Shown here: in pieces, positions 22,769 to 33,260 of the stretch
Layout: each line of letters begins with the position of its first letter
Position numbering within the stretch: the stretch's first letter is position 1
DNA from: Tranzscheliella williamsii
Lineage: Eukaryota > Basidiomycota > Ustilaginomycetes > Ustilaginales > Ustilaginaceae
NCBI GenBank assembly: GCA_023212725.1
Contig: JALBYF010000004.1
Coordinates: 1-64,000, forward strand
DNA: 64,000 nt
Reading direction: 5' to 3'
Program-made: the position numbers and the translations under genes
Notes under the pieces: model-generated
Told to the model about the DNA's origin: nothing
Database searches by the model: none
The model's input: the letters and a program-made list of their open reading frames with translations, nothing else

Positions 22769-24397
22769 TCACCGTGAACGAGTCACGCTTGCACACCGCA
22801 GACAGAACGATTTACGGCATTTGCCAGATCCACCGCATCCAGAGTCCTCATCTGAAGAAAAGTTGCAAGCAACCACTTTGGGCCTACGCTTCGCACTCGA
22901 TCTGACCTTCACAGGTGTGGTGGCATGCTTAGATGTCGGAGTCGCGGCGTCTGTGGCCTGAGCGATCGAAGCAGGCGCCGTCTTCGCCGGCTCGCCAGAC
23001 TTGACTGCCTGGGTCTTCGAGCTGGGCGAGGGAGTATCGCAGACTGTCTGACTTGCAGGAATGGGACCAGGCACATGGTTTGTCGCACGCGCCTCGGCTA
23101 CCACATCCTCTGTCAGCGCGGGAGCTTCGCGAGACGATACTGTCTTCGCTGCGTCTTCGGTGACGCGTACTTGTGCGGGTGGCGTTTGTGCATCTGACGA
23201 TAACGGGACGTCAGGGACAGTAGGCGGACGGTCGGTGTCGCCGAGAGTAACAAGTGATGCGGGTGGGTGCGACTCCGCTGGTGGTGACGGAGGCGAAGGC
23301 GGACGAAGAGGGCCATTTTCTTCCACATTGTCCTGTTCTTCGCTATCGGAAACGAGATCGACGTATAACTTACAAGTCTTGTCAGTAAGATCAAGCAAGT
23401 CACCCAATCCAAAGATGTCGTTGTAGGGCAGTACCTCGAAAGGGGTCGTACATTGGATCACTTCCTCGAGGTTTTGCCTTTTGGACGCATAAGCGTCTTC
23501 AAAATCTTCATCCGAGTCGCTGCAGACAGTGATGACGTCCGCTTCTTCATCGCTGTCGTCTGATGAAGTAGACAGCGGGACTGATGGGAGAGGTTGCTTT
23601 TGTCTATCTTGAGATTCTATCTGGGGCCGCCAAATGGAATTCACGATCTCGGCATCCGGCTCGGCCCACCGGGGGTCGGCAAAGTCGAGGACAGTGTTAT
23701 CTTCTGGATCATCCTCATCATCACCTTGTATGGCTTTGCGTTTGGCCTCTGCTTGCAAAAACTCTCGAAGGTCCGGGTCATTCAGAGCTGGATCGTCTGA
23801 GTCATCCTCTGATCCGCTTGGAGAGATAGCTGTGAAACGGGACGCACCGTGGGCGGAAGAAGTCTGCCACGTAGCGGCAAGGTCGTAATCGGGTTCTTCG
23901 TCTGCAAGCCGCTGAGCTTCCGGCCTGGCCTTCCAGCCCTGCAGCTCCTCGTCCTTGATGAAGACCCCAAACTGCATGCTGCGCGGGAGACTTCGCAAGC
24001 TACCTCGGTCTTTGATGACTATCAAGGGTTCACCATTGGCTCTGTTGCCCAAATAAATCTCATCTTGTTCCTGCAAATGCGCATCCTTAAAGCGCTCGAA
24101 TATGCTTTCCCACTTGCGTTTCAGGCGCTGAGTCGACTGATGCTGCAGCCATTCGACCGTCTCGGTACCATCCGAGTTGTACTGTTCAATTGTCGCCTTC
24201 AACTCTGAAGTAAATTGGAGACGCCGACGCTTCTTGTGCGGACGCACGGCGACTTGGTCTTGGGCCACGCTGGGTAGAGGCGCCGGATTGTCCGGGCCAG
24301 CATGACGATCTTGACCATAATGCGCGGGAAACTGCTGATAGTATCCGTACATGGGCACAAAGGTGGTGAGCGATCCCGGTGGCAGGGACGGATCCAT
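22769..24397 (-). CDS. SCM3: Scm3/HJURP-type CENP-A histone chaperone
   Basis: A single exon of 542 residues. The start is the ATG at 24397 (MDPSLPPGSL); the frame stays open a few codons upstream but without another ATG. Residues about 90-137 match the Scm3 signature: LKRKWESIFERF, then DEIYLG, an insert, and VIKDRGSLRSL, the equivalent of the family's 'DEIDL...TGEIVEDNGHLRSL'. Scm3 binds CENP-A/H4 and loads it at centromeres. The remainder is acidic and Ser/Pro-rich, with DDSDEEAD and SDSDEDFEDAY tracts, and a basic C-terminus that may bind DNA. The family call rests on one short motif, but its length and order fit well. Confidence 0.78.
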   Translation of the reverse strand: MDPSLPPGSLTTFVPMYGYYQQFPAHYGQDRHAGPDNPAPLPSVAQDQVAVRPHKKRRRLQFTSELKATIEQYNSDGTETVEWLQHQSTQRLKRKWESIFERFKDAHLQEQDEIYLGNRANGEPLIVIKDRGSLRSLPRSMQFGVFIKDEELQGWKARPEAQRLADEEPDYDLAATWQTSSAHGASRFTAISPSGSEDDSDDPALNDPDLREFLQAEAKRKAIQGDDEDDPEDNTVLDFADPRWAEPDAEIVNSIWRPQIESQDRQKQPLPSVPLSTSSDDSDEEADVITVCSDSDEDFEDAYASKRQNLEEVIQCTTPFEVLPYNDIFGLGDLLDLTDKTCKLYVDLVSDSEEQDNVEENGPLRPPSPPSPPAESHPPASLVTLGDTDRPPTVPDVPLSSDAQTPPAQVRVTEDAAKTVSSREAPALTEDVVAEARATNHVPGPIPASQTVCDTPSPSSKTQAVKSGEPAKTAPASIAQATDAATPTSKHATTPVKVRSSAKRRPKVVACNFSSDEDSGCGGSGKCRKSFCLRCASVTRSR

Positions 24398-24763
24398 GAT
24401 GTGCGTGCTCAAAAAGCAAACATACGATCAACGTCAGCCGAGCATGATCTTCTTCCCCCGGGGCGACAAAGCTGATGAACGAGTGTGGTCAAGATCAGCG
24501 GGTGTGTTTCGTTCAGGGTCCATACGAAGTCAGAGTAGAAGGCTTGGCGCGCGACGCGGGTCGTATCGTTCGAGGCGAGACATGTTAGAGTTAATTGACT
24601 TATGATCCGCACGAGATTTTGATGTATTCCGCTTTTGCTCCACATCCGCATCTACCATCTAGCGTGGGGTTCAGCTACGGCATGCATACCTTTCTCAACC
24701 GCCTCACTTTCTAGGCGTTCCCCCGTTACATAGCAGATATGCTCGTTCATCAAGAACCAAGAC
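24398..24763. promoter_or_regulatory. Divergent promoter region of SCM3 and the DUF1746 gene
   Basis: 366 bases separate the two start codons, so both promoters must lie here or overlap the leaders. No specific motif was recognised. Confidence 0.5.
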
Positions 24764-25839
24764 ATGTACTTTGAGCGAAAAGAGCTGATCCAGTCGGTGA
24801 GTGCTTCCGGCAGCCATTGTGGCCTTCTTCTTGTCACACTCATGTCCCACCTTCAACTGGTGCGCGTTGCCATTCTGTCTTGCAGTTGGATCTCCTCTGT
24901 TGCGTCCTCTTTGTCTATGTCTGGCTCCTGGATGGCCGCACCTTCTGGCTGTTCGTCAAGCTGGTCAACCAATTGAGCGTCTGCAATCCTACTCAACTGC
25001 ACGCGACATGGTCTGTGGGCCTTTTTGTTCTCTACGTGTTCGGGAACAACGCGCTTGTGGCCTTCATGCACCTTATACAACCTTCCGTTGACTCACTTAA
25101 GCACAGGAGCATATTTATAGACTTTGTCGGACAGACTACGGTGCCCAGCAAGTTACATCTTGTTCTGCTCGATGCTACCGTCTTCTGCATCCAGGTTGTA
25201 CTCTGCATCGTTACCTTTCATCATGCTAACGATGAGTTCAGACCGGACGACTGTCCGAGCGCTCTTGACGACAAAATCAACCCCTTGAACGAAGGTCAAG
25301 GCTGGGAAGCGCACGATGAGGAAGCTCAATCTTTCCTTCCGGACCCAGATGAAGAGTTCCAACCCCGACCCCCCACCTTGAACCTTCCCATCGCTGTCGT
25401 TCATCTCGGCGATGTCTGGCGGCAGATACTCGACCGAAAATTCTATCAGTCGCCGACTGACGTTGCCGCAGAACCCTCAAGGCCGAATGCGGCCACCGCC
25501 AGCGAGACAGTTTCCGGGCGTCCCGACACGAGCCGTCCTCGGCGCTTCTCTAGAAGATCGCCGACGTCGGCACCGACACTCAGTCGGCAGCACAATGAAG
25601 CACACCATGGGCCTGCAACAGCGACAGCGCCTGCCGATGCAACTTGGCCACCGATGTGGCTTGTCATTGCTAGGAACACAGTAGGCGGCGAGTCCAGACT
25701 CTACAACTCTCGACCGCTGCAAGCCATCTCCACGTTCCGCGCCGGCCTTGCGAGCCGCTTCGCAAGGGAGCCATCCAACAACACAGATAGGGGCCTTTAT
25801 AGCAGACTCCGCCAAGAGAGAAGCAATCACGAGATTTGA
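24764..25839 (+). CDS. DUF1746 membrane protein, Dsc4-like subunit of the Dsc E3 ligase
   Basis: Exon 1 (24764-24796, MYFERKELIQS) is joined over an 89-bp intron (GTGAGT, TTGCAG) to exon 2 (24886-25839). The product is 328 residues. The N-terminal half has the DUF1746 pattern: SLDLLCCVLFVYVWLLD, a second hydrophobic segment (GLFVLYVFGNNALVAFMHL), IFIDFVGQ, then PSKLHLVLLD with a third membrane segment. The C-terminal half is hydrophilic, Ser/Arg-rich and probably disordered. DUF1746 is the domain of Dsc4 in the Golgi/endosome Dsc ubiquitin ligase that acts in SREBP cleavage and membrane-protein quality control. Domain assignment is fairly firm; the Dsc4 role is inferred. Confidence 0.65.
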
Positions 25840-26657
25840 TAGTCTGTCGCGATGCCAACGAGTGGTTGTATTCTATCTAGCCAACGCTACCGCGCATCGC
25901 ATGAACGCCTGACGAGCTGGCGACAAGATCCGCTTGCGGAAGTCGCCGCCAAGCCCGTAACTGTGAGATCCCTTCAAAACGCCCTTCTTCATTTTTGCGA
26001 GTCAGAGACGATCTGCAAAGACCACACCCCGCGGAGTGTCAACCTGATACGGTCGACCGCGGGTTGGTTACTCTTCCCTGTTAGTTTAAGTTGCGAATCG
26101 TGGGTGATGTTCTAGATTGCAACTAGACAAGACAGGGTAATGGAAGGAAGAATTGCCCAGCTCATCCAAGGACTCGAAGGTGAGCAGCCATACATAGGAG
26201 GCCAGAATGCCATGTCAAGAGTTGGTGATCGCAGAGGGCGATCGAATGAGTTTCGTAAGTTCTGCATTTCTTTTGTATGTGCAAGAATGTGGTGGGAGGG
26301 TCCGTTCAAATGACGGTGTGTGGGATGCAAGGGCTAGGGTGGATGGAAGGCTTGGCAATTGTCTCCTCGTTGCTCGACTGGGTTGACAGAGGCTCCTCTC
26401 GATCCGAGTGAAGCACTCGACAAAAGAAATGAGAAGAAAAGAACAGATAGATGCTAAAAACACATAGAGAATCGCCTGGAAGATAACGAGTCAAACCCAG
26501 TCGCGAAGAGAGAACCGCCATTTTGGGTTGGTTGGAACGTGTCGACAGTATGGTGCAGTCAAGGCGAGATGGACGTCAGTCCATGTCAGAAAAGGAAAGG
26601 CTGACAAGGTGTCGGAGGGTGCCGCAGAGCGTAGAAGAGGAAGATGTATTGACGAAA
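25840..26657. other. Spacer between the DUF1746 gene and RPL33
   Basis: The 3' untranslated regions of two convergent genes. No feature was recognised. Confidence 0.65.
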
Positions 26658-27569
26658 TTAGATGCTGGAAGGGTAAAGCATGATTCGGACTCGGGCGGCG
26701 AAAGCCTGAGGGGGGATGTTGTGCTGAAACTTGGCTCGGACAACACCAGAGTTGCCGTGAGCCCGGGTGATTCGGCCCCAAAGGACTCGGATCTTGCTGC
26801 CTCGGATCTCTTTTTGAGCCTTGTAGACGTAGGCAACTCGCTTGCCGAAATAGAACTTGGCCTCCTCGGTCTTCTCGACACCCTCAATCTTGATGAGGGA
26901 GGTGTGGCACTTTGCCACTCGCTGGGAGCGCTTGTGGCCCATGATCCTTCCCTTAACGTAGAGTCGAGACTGAATATTCACAAAAGGTCAGGCATGGTCA
27001 GTATTTGCATATTCACGTTCGCGTGTTAGTCGTTGGCACTGAGACCCGCCACCACGTTGCAAGATTGTCATTGTGTTGTCCAAGAGACTGGCTCGCAGCT
27101 GATAAGGATTGTGTTGGAAGAGATAGAGGTCGGAACTGTACTGCTATGCCTAAAGACTCTCCATATAGATATCAACGAGCGCCAAGTTTCCGGCATATGA
27201 TCCCCCTCATAGCAGCTCTACGTCCCGCATCGCTGACGGTGGTGTTAACTTGCGTCAATGCGCATACCTACGCCATCTCGCCAGCTCCGTTTTCTGGCGT
27301 AAAATGGCAGGCAAAACTTCTCCATCCCGCGATGAATCCAGAGACAACGATGAATCCAGAAACATTATACTGGTCGCCACAGCGCTGACGTTGAAAAGAC
27401 AGTGCCTCTGACTGTTCCTCCCTGGTCCGCAAAAGGTAAGAAGTTTGAACTGAAAGCCGTACTATTCCCATACTGTCGGTGCTGAATCAATGGAGTAGTC
27501 GGATGTGTGCCGTCGCGATGTCGCACAGGTGTTCGAGTCTCTTTGTGCGGTTGCTGTGATGCTTACCAT
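26658..27569 (-). CDS. RPL33: 60S ribosomal protein L33 (eL33, RPL35A)
   Basis: Exon 1 is inferred to be only ATG (27569-27567), followed immediately by GTAAGC. After a 597-bp intron ending ATATTCAG (26970), exon 2 (26969-26658) starts [17 protein letters not shown]. The product is 104 residues, close to the family's 107-110, with [19 protein letters not shown], the highly conserved [14 protein letters not shown] and a C-terminal MLYPSSI. Exon 2 is certain. The single-codon exon 1 is inferred, because no nearer ATG plus donor gives the MSRLYVKG start. The long intron contains a 19-bp tandem duplication built on GATGAATCCAGA (27331-27361). Confidence 0.93.
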
Positions 27570-28088
27570 TTTGACGTGATGTGATGCGTTGATGGTTTTG
27601 ACGGTGAAGCGTAAGGATGAGTTTCGAGATTGACGAACTACCTTGAGCGTGCTGTCCGCCTTCGGAGCTTCGCGCTGAACGCTCACTTCCTGTTGCATAT
27701 CAATGGAGGCAACGGACCCGGTCGTAGGCCTAGGCTCACCGAGTAGCTAGCGGAACGTGGATCTAAAGACCTGGATTTCGTCAAGACTTCGGCCGAGATC
27801 ACATGATTCAATTTTCCACTGAGAGCGGCGCTCCAGGCAGATATTTGTAATCACAAATCAGCCGGTTGCTCCGTCCGTTGTAAATCTGGATTCTGTTAGA
27901 TCCTCGCGCCCCAGCTCCACCTGGGGTTGTGAGTTCGACAAATTTGGTTCGGGAAACATTTGCGAAAAAAAAGGTCAAGGCTTGATTGGGGCGCATAGAC
28001 CCTGAGGTCCGATTGCTCTTTATAGCGCCTTGCGACTAACTGTCATAGTCAGCTCACCCATCACGACCAGCGGGTGATCTCCAACACA
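27570..28088. promoter_or_regulatory. Divergent promoter region of RPL33 and BUD20
   Basis: 519 bases between the two start codons. Both genes serve 60S ribosome production, so joint regulation is plausible. No known site was recognised. Confidence 0.45.
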
Positions 28089-28490
28089 ATGACGCGAACA
28101 AGGCATGGCAAGAAGACTCACTACGCACGTAGAGATGTGAAACGTGCCATGAGGACACGAGCCAGGAAGCTGGATCCCGACCAAATCCAGGCTAACCTCA
28201 ACGATCCCAAAAAGCTGGACGACCTGCAAAATCCGACGGAGCTCGATGTTGACAAGGCTGGTCTCGGTCTGTTCTATTGCGTCGAATGCGATCGCAACTT
28301 TCCTTCGCAGAAGGATCAGCTCACCCATATCGCTTCCAAGCTCCACAAGAGAAGAGCGAAGAAGATTACCGAGGAGCCAGCTTACACAATTGAGGAGAGC
28401 ATGAGAGCCGCCGGCATTGGTATCGATAACAAGCAAAGAAGCAATGCTGAGCACGTAAAGGATACTGACCCAGCGTCTCAGCAGACTTAA
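28089..28490 (+). CDS. BUD20: Bud20/ZNF593-type C2H2 zinc-finger protein
   Basis: A single exon of 133 residues from the first ATG (MTRTRHGKKTHYARR). A basic N-terminus is followed by the family block LNDPKKLDDLQNPTELDVDKAGLGLFYCVEC, one C2H2 finger (C-x2-C-x12-H-x5-H ending LHKRRAKKI) and a short acidic tail. Bud20 and ZNF593 are shuttling factors on late pre-60S particles that assist nuclear export. The 'GLGxxYC' entry to the finger and the basic 'KLHKRR' exit are diagnostic of the family. Confidence 0.92.
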   Translation: MTRTRHGKKTHYARRDVKRAMRTRARKLDPDQIQANLNDPKKLDDLQNPTELDVDKAGLGLFYCVECDRNFPSQKDQLTHIASKLHKRRAKKITEEPAYTIEESMRAAGIGIDNKQRSNAEHVKDTDPASQQT

Positions 28491-29229
28491 GAATTGACCC
28501 TACCGGCTTAGCCTCGACTAGCTTACTGCCACGTCAGCAATTGCGCGAGCGGCTGAGTCTCACTCGAGCCTACTAGCTCTCCGAATCGTGTCCTTTGCAT
28601 CATATTTGCAACTGCTCTGTTCTGCGTCGGACCACAGCAGGGGGTTGTCACGAACGCCAAGTTCAAAGGCATAGCTGGCTCTGTGGCGTCTTCCGATTGT
28701 GGCCACATTGCCCTGCAAGTTGCTCTTCGTATGGCCGCCCAAGGCAGATTGGCTCGTATACAGAGCCGGCCGGCTCCGTAGGTCCTTTCGCGGTGTTATT
28801 CAGTGCCAGTACATTTACAAGGCCTTGCATCCGTTCACGCAGCAATATACCCTTCTGTAGCCGTCAGTGTTTCTCCATCAGCATGTTTGTATTAGTAACA
28901 TTTGCCATGTCAATCTCGTTTCTTCGTGATTCGTTTTGCGACGTTTCTGAGAGGCGCTTAGCCAGCATCCATCATCTGCGCCAGTTCGAGAGCCGTCGTT
29001 GTTGCAACAGGCAGACAATTCTCGTTTCCACATTCGGTGAAGGGATCGGCGATCTGGTACCCAGTCATCCGATTTCCGACATTTCGTAAAGAACAAGACG
29101 TGGGAGCGAATCCAAACTCCAGCCGTTATTGCATGGTTGCAATTAGCACATGTGCTCCATCATCTGACGCATCTGTTAGTCCCACGCCCAGCACAGTGTG
29201 GACGAAAAGGCCGCCTATACATTGTCACC
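28491..29229. other. Spacer between BUD20 and NUP85
   Basis: The BUD20 3' region and the NUP85 upstream region, read in the same direction. Nothing else was recognised. Confidence 0.6.
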
Positions 29230-31425
29230 ATGCCGGACGCTAGCCTTGCGTCGGGCTCTGGCACTACTCAAATCAGCTACGACTGGGGCACGTCTTCGCA
29301 CCTCAAAGCCCTCTACACTCAATCCTATACTATCTTCAATTCTTTGCAAAGGATACAGCAAGAGGCGGTCCAGGCAAGCGGGGCGAAGCATGCACATGCG
29401 GGTGCTGCAATCATCCCCTCTGTCGAAACGGTCCAGTACTATCAGAGAATTAGCGAACATTACGCCAGAGTTATTCAGGACTACTTAGAGAAAACCCGGA
29501 GCGAGCCAGACCTGGATATAGCTTCTCTACAAAGATGGCAAGCGGCCCAGACTATATTGAGGCTAGCAGAGGTACTCTACTACCCAAAGGACGGGAGAGG
29601 GGTCTCTGTTGTTGGTGAAGAACTACTCCACTGGCTCAATTCGTTTGACGTAGCGCCAACAACCGAAGAAGGACAGGAGATTGCACAATACGCTGTTCCG
29701 CACACACACCCAGCTTACTGGGACTACGTGCTCAGATGCGTGCTTCGTGGATTCCATACCTCTGCTGCCTCAGTGCTCGGGTCACTCGATTCTCACGACT
29801 CGCCTGTCGTCCGCCGGATCGCACAGAAAGCCGCTAAGCTTCTCTCAACTCTACCTCAATCAACCAGTTTCGCCATGGAACACGAATTCGTCGCCACGCA
29901 CAGATCATGGCTCGCCTCCGTGCGCAAAGTCATCAGTGGTCTAGAACAGGAGATGGACGAGATGGAAGCAGATGGCGGCAACACCGAGGAAATCGAAGAC
30001 GAAAGGCTAGAGTACGAAGCCCAATTTCGCTGTCTTTTGGAGCTGATGGCCGGCGTCAAAGACCGCATTTTCGAGGCTTGCGAAGACTGGAGAGAAGCAC
30101 TCGGAGCCTGGGGGACGCTGGTTCATCCTACACTCAAGCGAGATGATCTTCCGAGCACCGCAGCCATGATCTTTGACAATTTCCCTGTCGATAATACTGT
30201 CACAACCGATGTTGTGCAATCACACCTGGTCAAAGGCGAGGTGCGGCAAGCCGTGCAGAAATGTCAGGCTCTGGACATCTGGCTTGGTGCGCATCTGGGC
30301 GATCTGGTGGATAAGATTGGGCTGTTGGAAGATGATGAGGAGGGACATGATCAAGATCTTCGACAGAAGTTACTGCTTGATTACGCCCAAAGCCTCTTGG
30401 ATGAGCAAGGACTCTGGCGGATAAGCATTGATTATCTGGCCGTTTGTGGCACTGAAGGACGGAAGAAGATGTCCAATGTTGTCCTTTCGGTTCCAGTGGA
30501 ACCTTCTTGGCCGGGCGAGGGGGACAACCTCGAAGTAGAGAAAGAAAAAGATGCAAGTAGAAAAGAAGAGCGAGACCGGGAAGTAGCTGATGACGACGCG
30601 ATGGACGATGGAACCGATAGTGCTGTCGCAAGCGTAAGCAGGCAGCCCAAAGAGCTCGACAAGGCTGAGCAAGTACTGAGGGCTTGTTACGAGCACTGTC
30701 TCGAATGTGAAGCTCGAGTTGTGTGCAAGCGCATGTCAACATGGTTACTGAAAGAAGGCCGATACGGCCTCGCTATCGCTTACTGCGTTCGGGCCTTCGA
30801 CACCATTCTGATACGCAACATCGCCGACCGAATCTTGGAGGAATACGTCATGAAGGGAGCCGACGCCTTCAATCGAATTGTCGATTCCTTTCCAACCTCC
30901 CTTATCCTCCCCGATGGCAGTTTTGAGGCGGTCTCGAACCAATCTGCAAGGGATGATAGCCTGGATGGGAACAAAAGACTTTTATTCTCCAAGCGACTGG
31001 CGTTCCTAGCACGCTTCCGAGACTTCCACAGGCTTTATGCGGAAGAACAATGGAGCGCCGCGGCAGGGCTTCTAGTTGAGCTCATAACGACCGAAGCAGC
31101 TCCCGAACGCTTCCTTGCAGTACTACTGGTAGACGCCATCCCGCTGCTTGAAGACCACGAAGCTGCCTGGTTTGATAAAGCTCAAACATTCGAGCTGATA
31201 CGGATTGTCGAGAAGATCACGAACTCGGTATGCATGCATCCTGGCATGTCGGAGCATTACTTGGGCTGCTTGAACCGGCTTCTTGGGGTCAAGTCGACTG
31301 GGGCCACTGATTCCACACAAGCGGAGCAGCAGTCGACGAAAGCTTCGGACAAACTCGACGCCGTGCGACTTTCACTCGCTCGGAATCTGGCGCGAGTCGG
31401 AGTTATGCAGATCGGCATTGTCTGA
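29230..31425 (+). CDS. NUP85: Nucleoporin Nup85
   Basis: A single exon of 731 residues from the ATG at 29230. The protein is almost entirely alpha-helical with the Nup85 (ACE1-type) layout: RWQAAQTILRLAEVLYYP in the N-terminal third, a conserved EDWREALGAWGTLVHP-like segment in the middle, and a helical C-terminal half with AEEQWSAAAGLLVELITTEAAPERFLAVLLVDAIPLLE. Nup85 is a core of the Y-shaped (Nup84/Nup107) scaffold of the nuclear pore. A charged insert at about residues 435-475 (KEKDASRKEERDREVADDD) is probably a loop. The assignment rests on overall pattern and the central motif. Confidence 0.82.
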   Translation: MPDASLASGSGTTQISYDWGTSSHLKALYTQSYTIFNSLQRIQQEAVQASGAKHAHAGAAIIPSVETVQYYQRISEHYARVIQDYLEKTRSEPDLDIASLQRWQAAQTILRLAEVLYYPKDGRGVSVVGEELLHWLNSFDVAPTTEEGQEIAQYAVPHTHPAYWDYVLRCVLRGFHTSAASVLGSLDSHDSPVVRRIAQKAAKLLSTLPQSTSFAMEHEFVATHRSWLASVRKVISGLEQEMDEMEADGGNTEEIEDERLEYEAQFRCLLELMAGVKDRIFEACEDWREALGAWGTLVHPTLKRDDLPSTAAMIFDNFPVDNTVTTDVVQSHLVKGEVRQAVQKCQALDIWLGAHLGDLVDKIGLLEDDEEGHDQDLRQKLLLDYAQSLLDEQGLWRISIDYLAVCGTEGRKKMSNVVLSVPVEPSWPGEGDNLEVEKEKDASRKEERDREVADDDAMDDGTDSAVASVSRQPKELDKAEQVLRACYEHCLECEARVVCKRMSTWLLKEGRYGLAIAYCVRAFDTILIRNIADRILEEYVMKGADAFNRIVDSFPTSLILPDGSFEAVSNQSARDDSLDGNKRLLFSKRLAFLARFRDFHRLYAEEQWSAAAGLLVELITTEAAPERFLAVLLVDAIPLLEDHEAAWFDKAQTFELIRIVEKITNSVCMHPGMSEHYLGCLNRLLGVKSTGATDSTQAEQQSTKASDKLDAVRLSLARNLARVGVMQIGIV

Positions 31426-31842
31426 ACGAACTGTAACACTCAGATTACCCTGATCATACCTCTGTCCATTCCACAGCCATGCCAAGCGTAAACTCCATGC
31501 TAGATACAGTGCAGTTTTCAGTGAGAAAGGGCCCTCGCCATGGTCGTGTGCGGTGACTTGCTTCTTGAAGTTGTGTAATGAGGAATTGGTGTAAGGTGTC
31601 ATGGGTCTCAGTCGCGTAGGCGCGTTGATCGCGTAAAGTGAGCTCGAGCGCGGCCAAAACACCAAATGTCGAAATCAGACCTGCGTTTCTCGTTCAAAGG
31701 TTGGTCGTTCTCTCTCATGAAGGTCAATCAACACATTCGGCTCTCTGACGACCATCCTCAACGTAATCGGCTCTGCCGTAGTATAGTAACCGCTAACAGC
31801 TAGCCGGTAGACCCCGTCGAGCATCTTCCGGCCAAAGCAACA
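31426..31842. other. Spacer between NUP85 and RFC3
   Basis: The NUP85 3' region and the RFC3 promoter region. No feature was recognised. Confidence 0.6.
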
Positions 31843-33102
31843 ATGAGCGGAAAAGGGAAGGGTAAAGCACAAGATACGGAGATGACATCTGCGAATCAAC
31901 AGCTCGATCTCCTTCCTTGGGTCGAGAAGTACCGCCCTGCTACTTTGGACGACCTTGTCTCCCATAAAGATATCACAGCCACCATTGAGAACTTTATCGA
32001 CAAGAACCGGCTCCCTCATCTACTCTTTTATGGGCCTCCTGGTACAGGAAAGACGTCCACTATCTTGGCCATGGCCCGCAAGATTTACGGTCCGCAATTC
32101 AAGAACAGTGTTTTGGAGCTCAATGCGTCCGATGAGCGTGGTATCGAGGTTGTCAGAGAACAGATCAAGAGCTTCGCCAGCACGAAAAGCGTCTTTAGTA
32201 ACAAGGGCGGCTTCAAGCTGATCGTACTCGACGAGGCTGATGCAATGACGCAAGCCGCTCAGAGCGCTCTACGAAGAGGTATGTGCTGCACTTTGGCGAA
32301 GCTCCTGTGATCTGTGGATACTTTCTGAGCTTACGTCTGGCTTCCTCTCGCCTACCGCATTCCAGTCATTGAACAATATACAAAGAATGTGAGGTTTTGT
32401 ATCATCTGCAACTACGTCAACAAGATCATTCCTGCTATTCAAAGTAGATGCACCAGGTTTAGATTCAACCCTCTGGAACTTGATCAGGTCGAAGACAGAC
32501 TGAACCATGTCATCGAGTCGGAAGGGTGAGTAGAATGCAGGCCTTGTCTCCTGCTTGCCAGTCGGCACTGACAACTATTCGATCGTGGAATCACCACTTC
32601 GCAGGTGTAAGATCACCCAAGATGGTAAAGAAGCTCTACTCAAGCTATCGCGAGGCGACATGAGAAGGGCGCTGAACGTCCTGCAGGCGTGTCATGCGGC
32701 CCACGAACTGATAGACGAAACCGCTGTCTACAATTGTACCGGTAATCCTCATCCCACCGATATCGAAGCCATGCTCAAATCCATGATGGAAGACGAATTC
32801 ACCACGGCCTATCGCAGTGTTTCGGGCCTGAAAGCGTCAAAAGGGATTGCCCTGGCCGACATGATTTCTGGAATCTACGATCTAGTGGCCACCATCCAGC
32901 TCCCTGCTAGATCGAGAATTTATCTACTGGATCATCTAGCTGATACAGAGTAAGTCGGAGAAAAACACAAATCTCGTCTGGTCGCATAACTCACATTCTC
33001 CCTTTGCGAAGACACCGTTTGAGCACAGGCGGCTCAGAGAAGCTCCAATTGACAGCTTTGCTAGGAGCCGTGAAAGTGGCAGTAGAACTTTCTCAAGCTT
33101 GA
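31843..33102 (+). CDS. RFC3: Replication factor C subunit 3 (human RFC5 type)
   Basis: Four exons: 31843-32278, 32366-32525, 32605-32949 and 33012-33102, with introns of 87, 79 and 62 bp. The product is 343 residues. It has LPWVEKYRP, Walker [11 protein letters not shown] (64-73), [12 protein letters not shown], Walker [12 protein letters not shown] (about 127-137), the arginine-finger SRC in [11 protein letters not shown], and the C-terminal collar with [11 protein letters not shown]. The splice into exon 4 gives [23 protein letters not shown], matching the yeast Rfc3 end. RFC loads PCNA. Yeast Rfc3 rather than Rfc2/4 is chosen from [12 protein letters not shown] and the C-terminus. Convergent with AMD1. 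Confidence 0.94.
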
Positions 33103-33260
33103 TGCATACATGATCCCATGATGGGGCAGTGGTGTTGTGCCTTCACACTCATATAATGTAACGGCTTAGATCCGAACATGATCACGAGCCCGTGCACTAC
33201 GTACGAAGTAAAATAAGGACCATGACTGGCGGCAGTGAATTGGCTCGATGACTGATAGAT

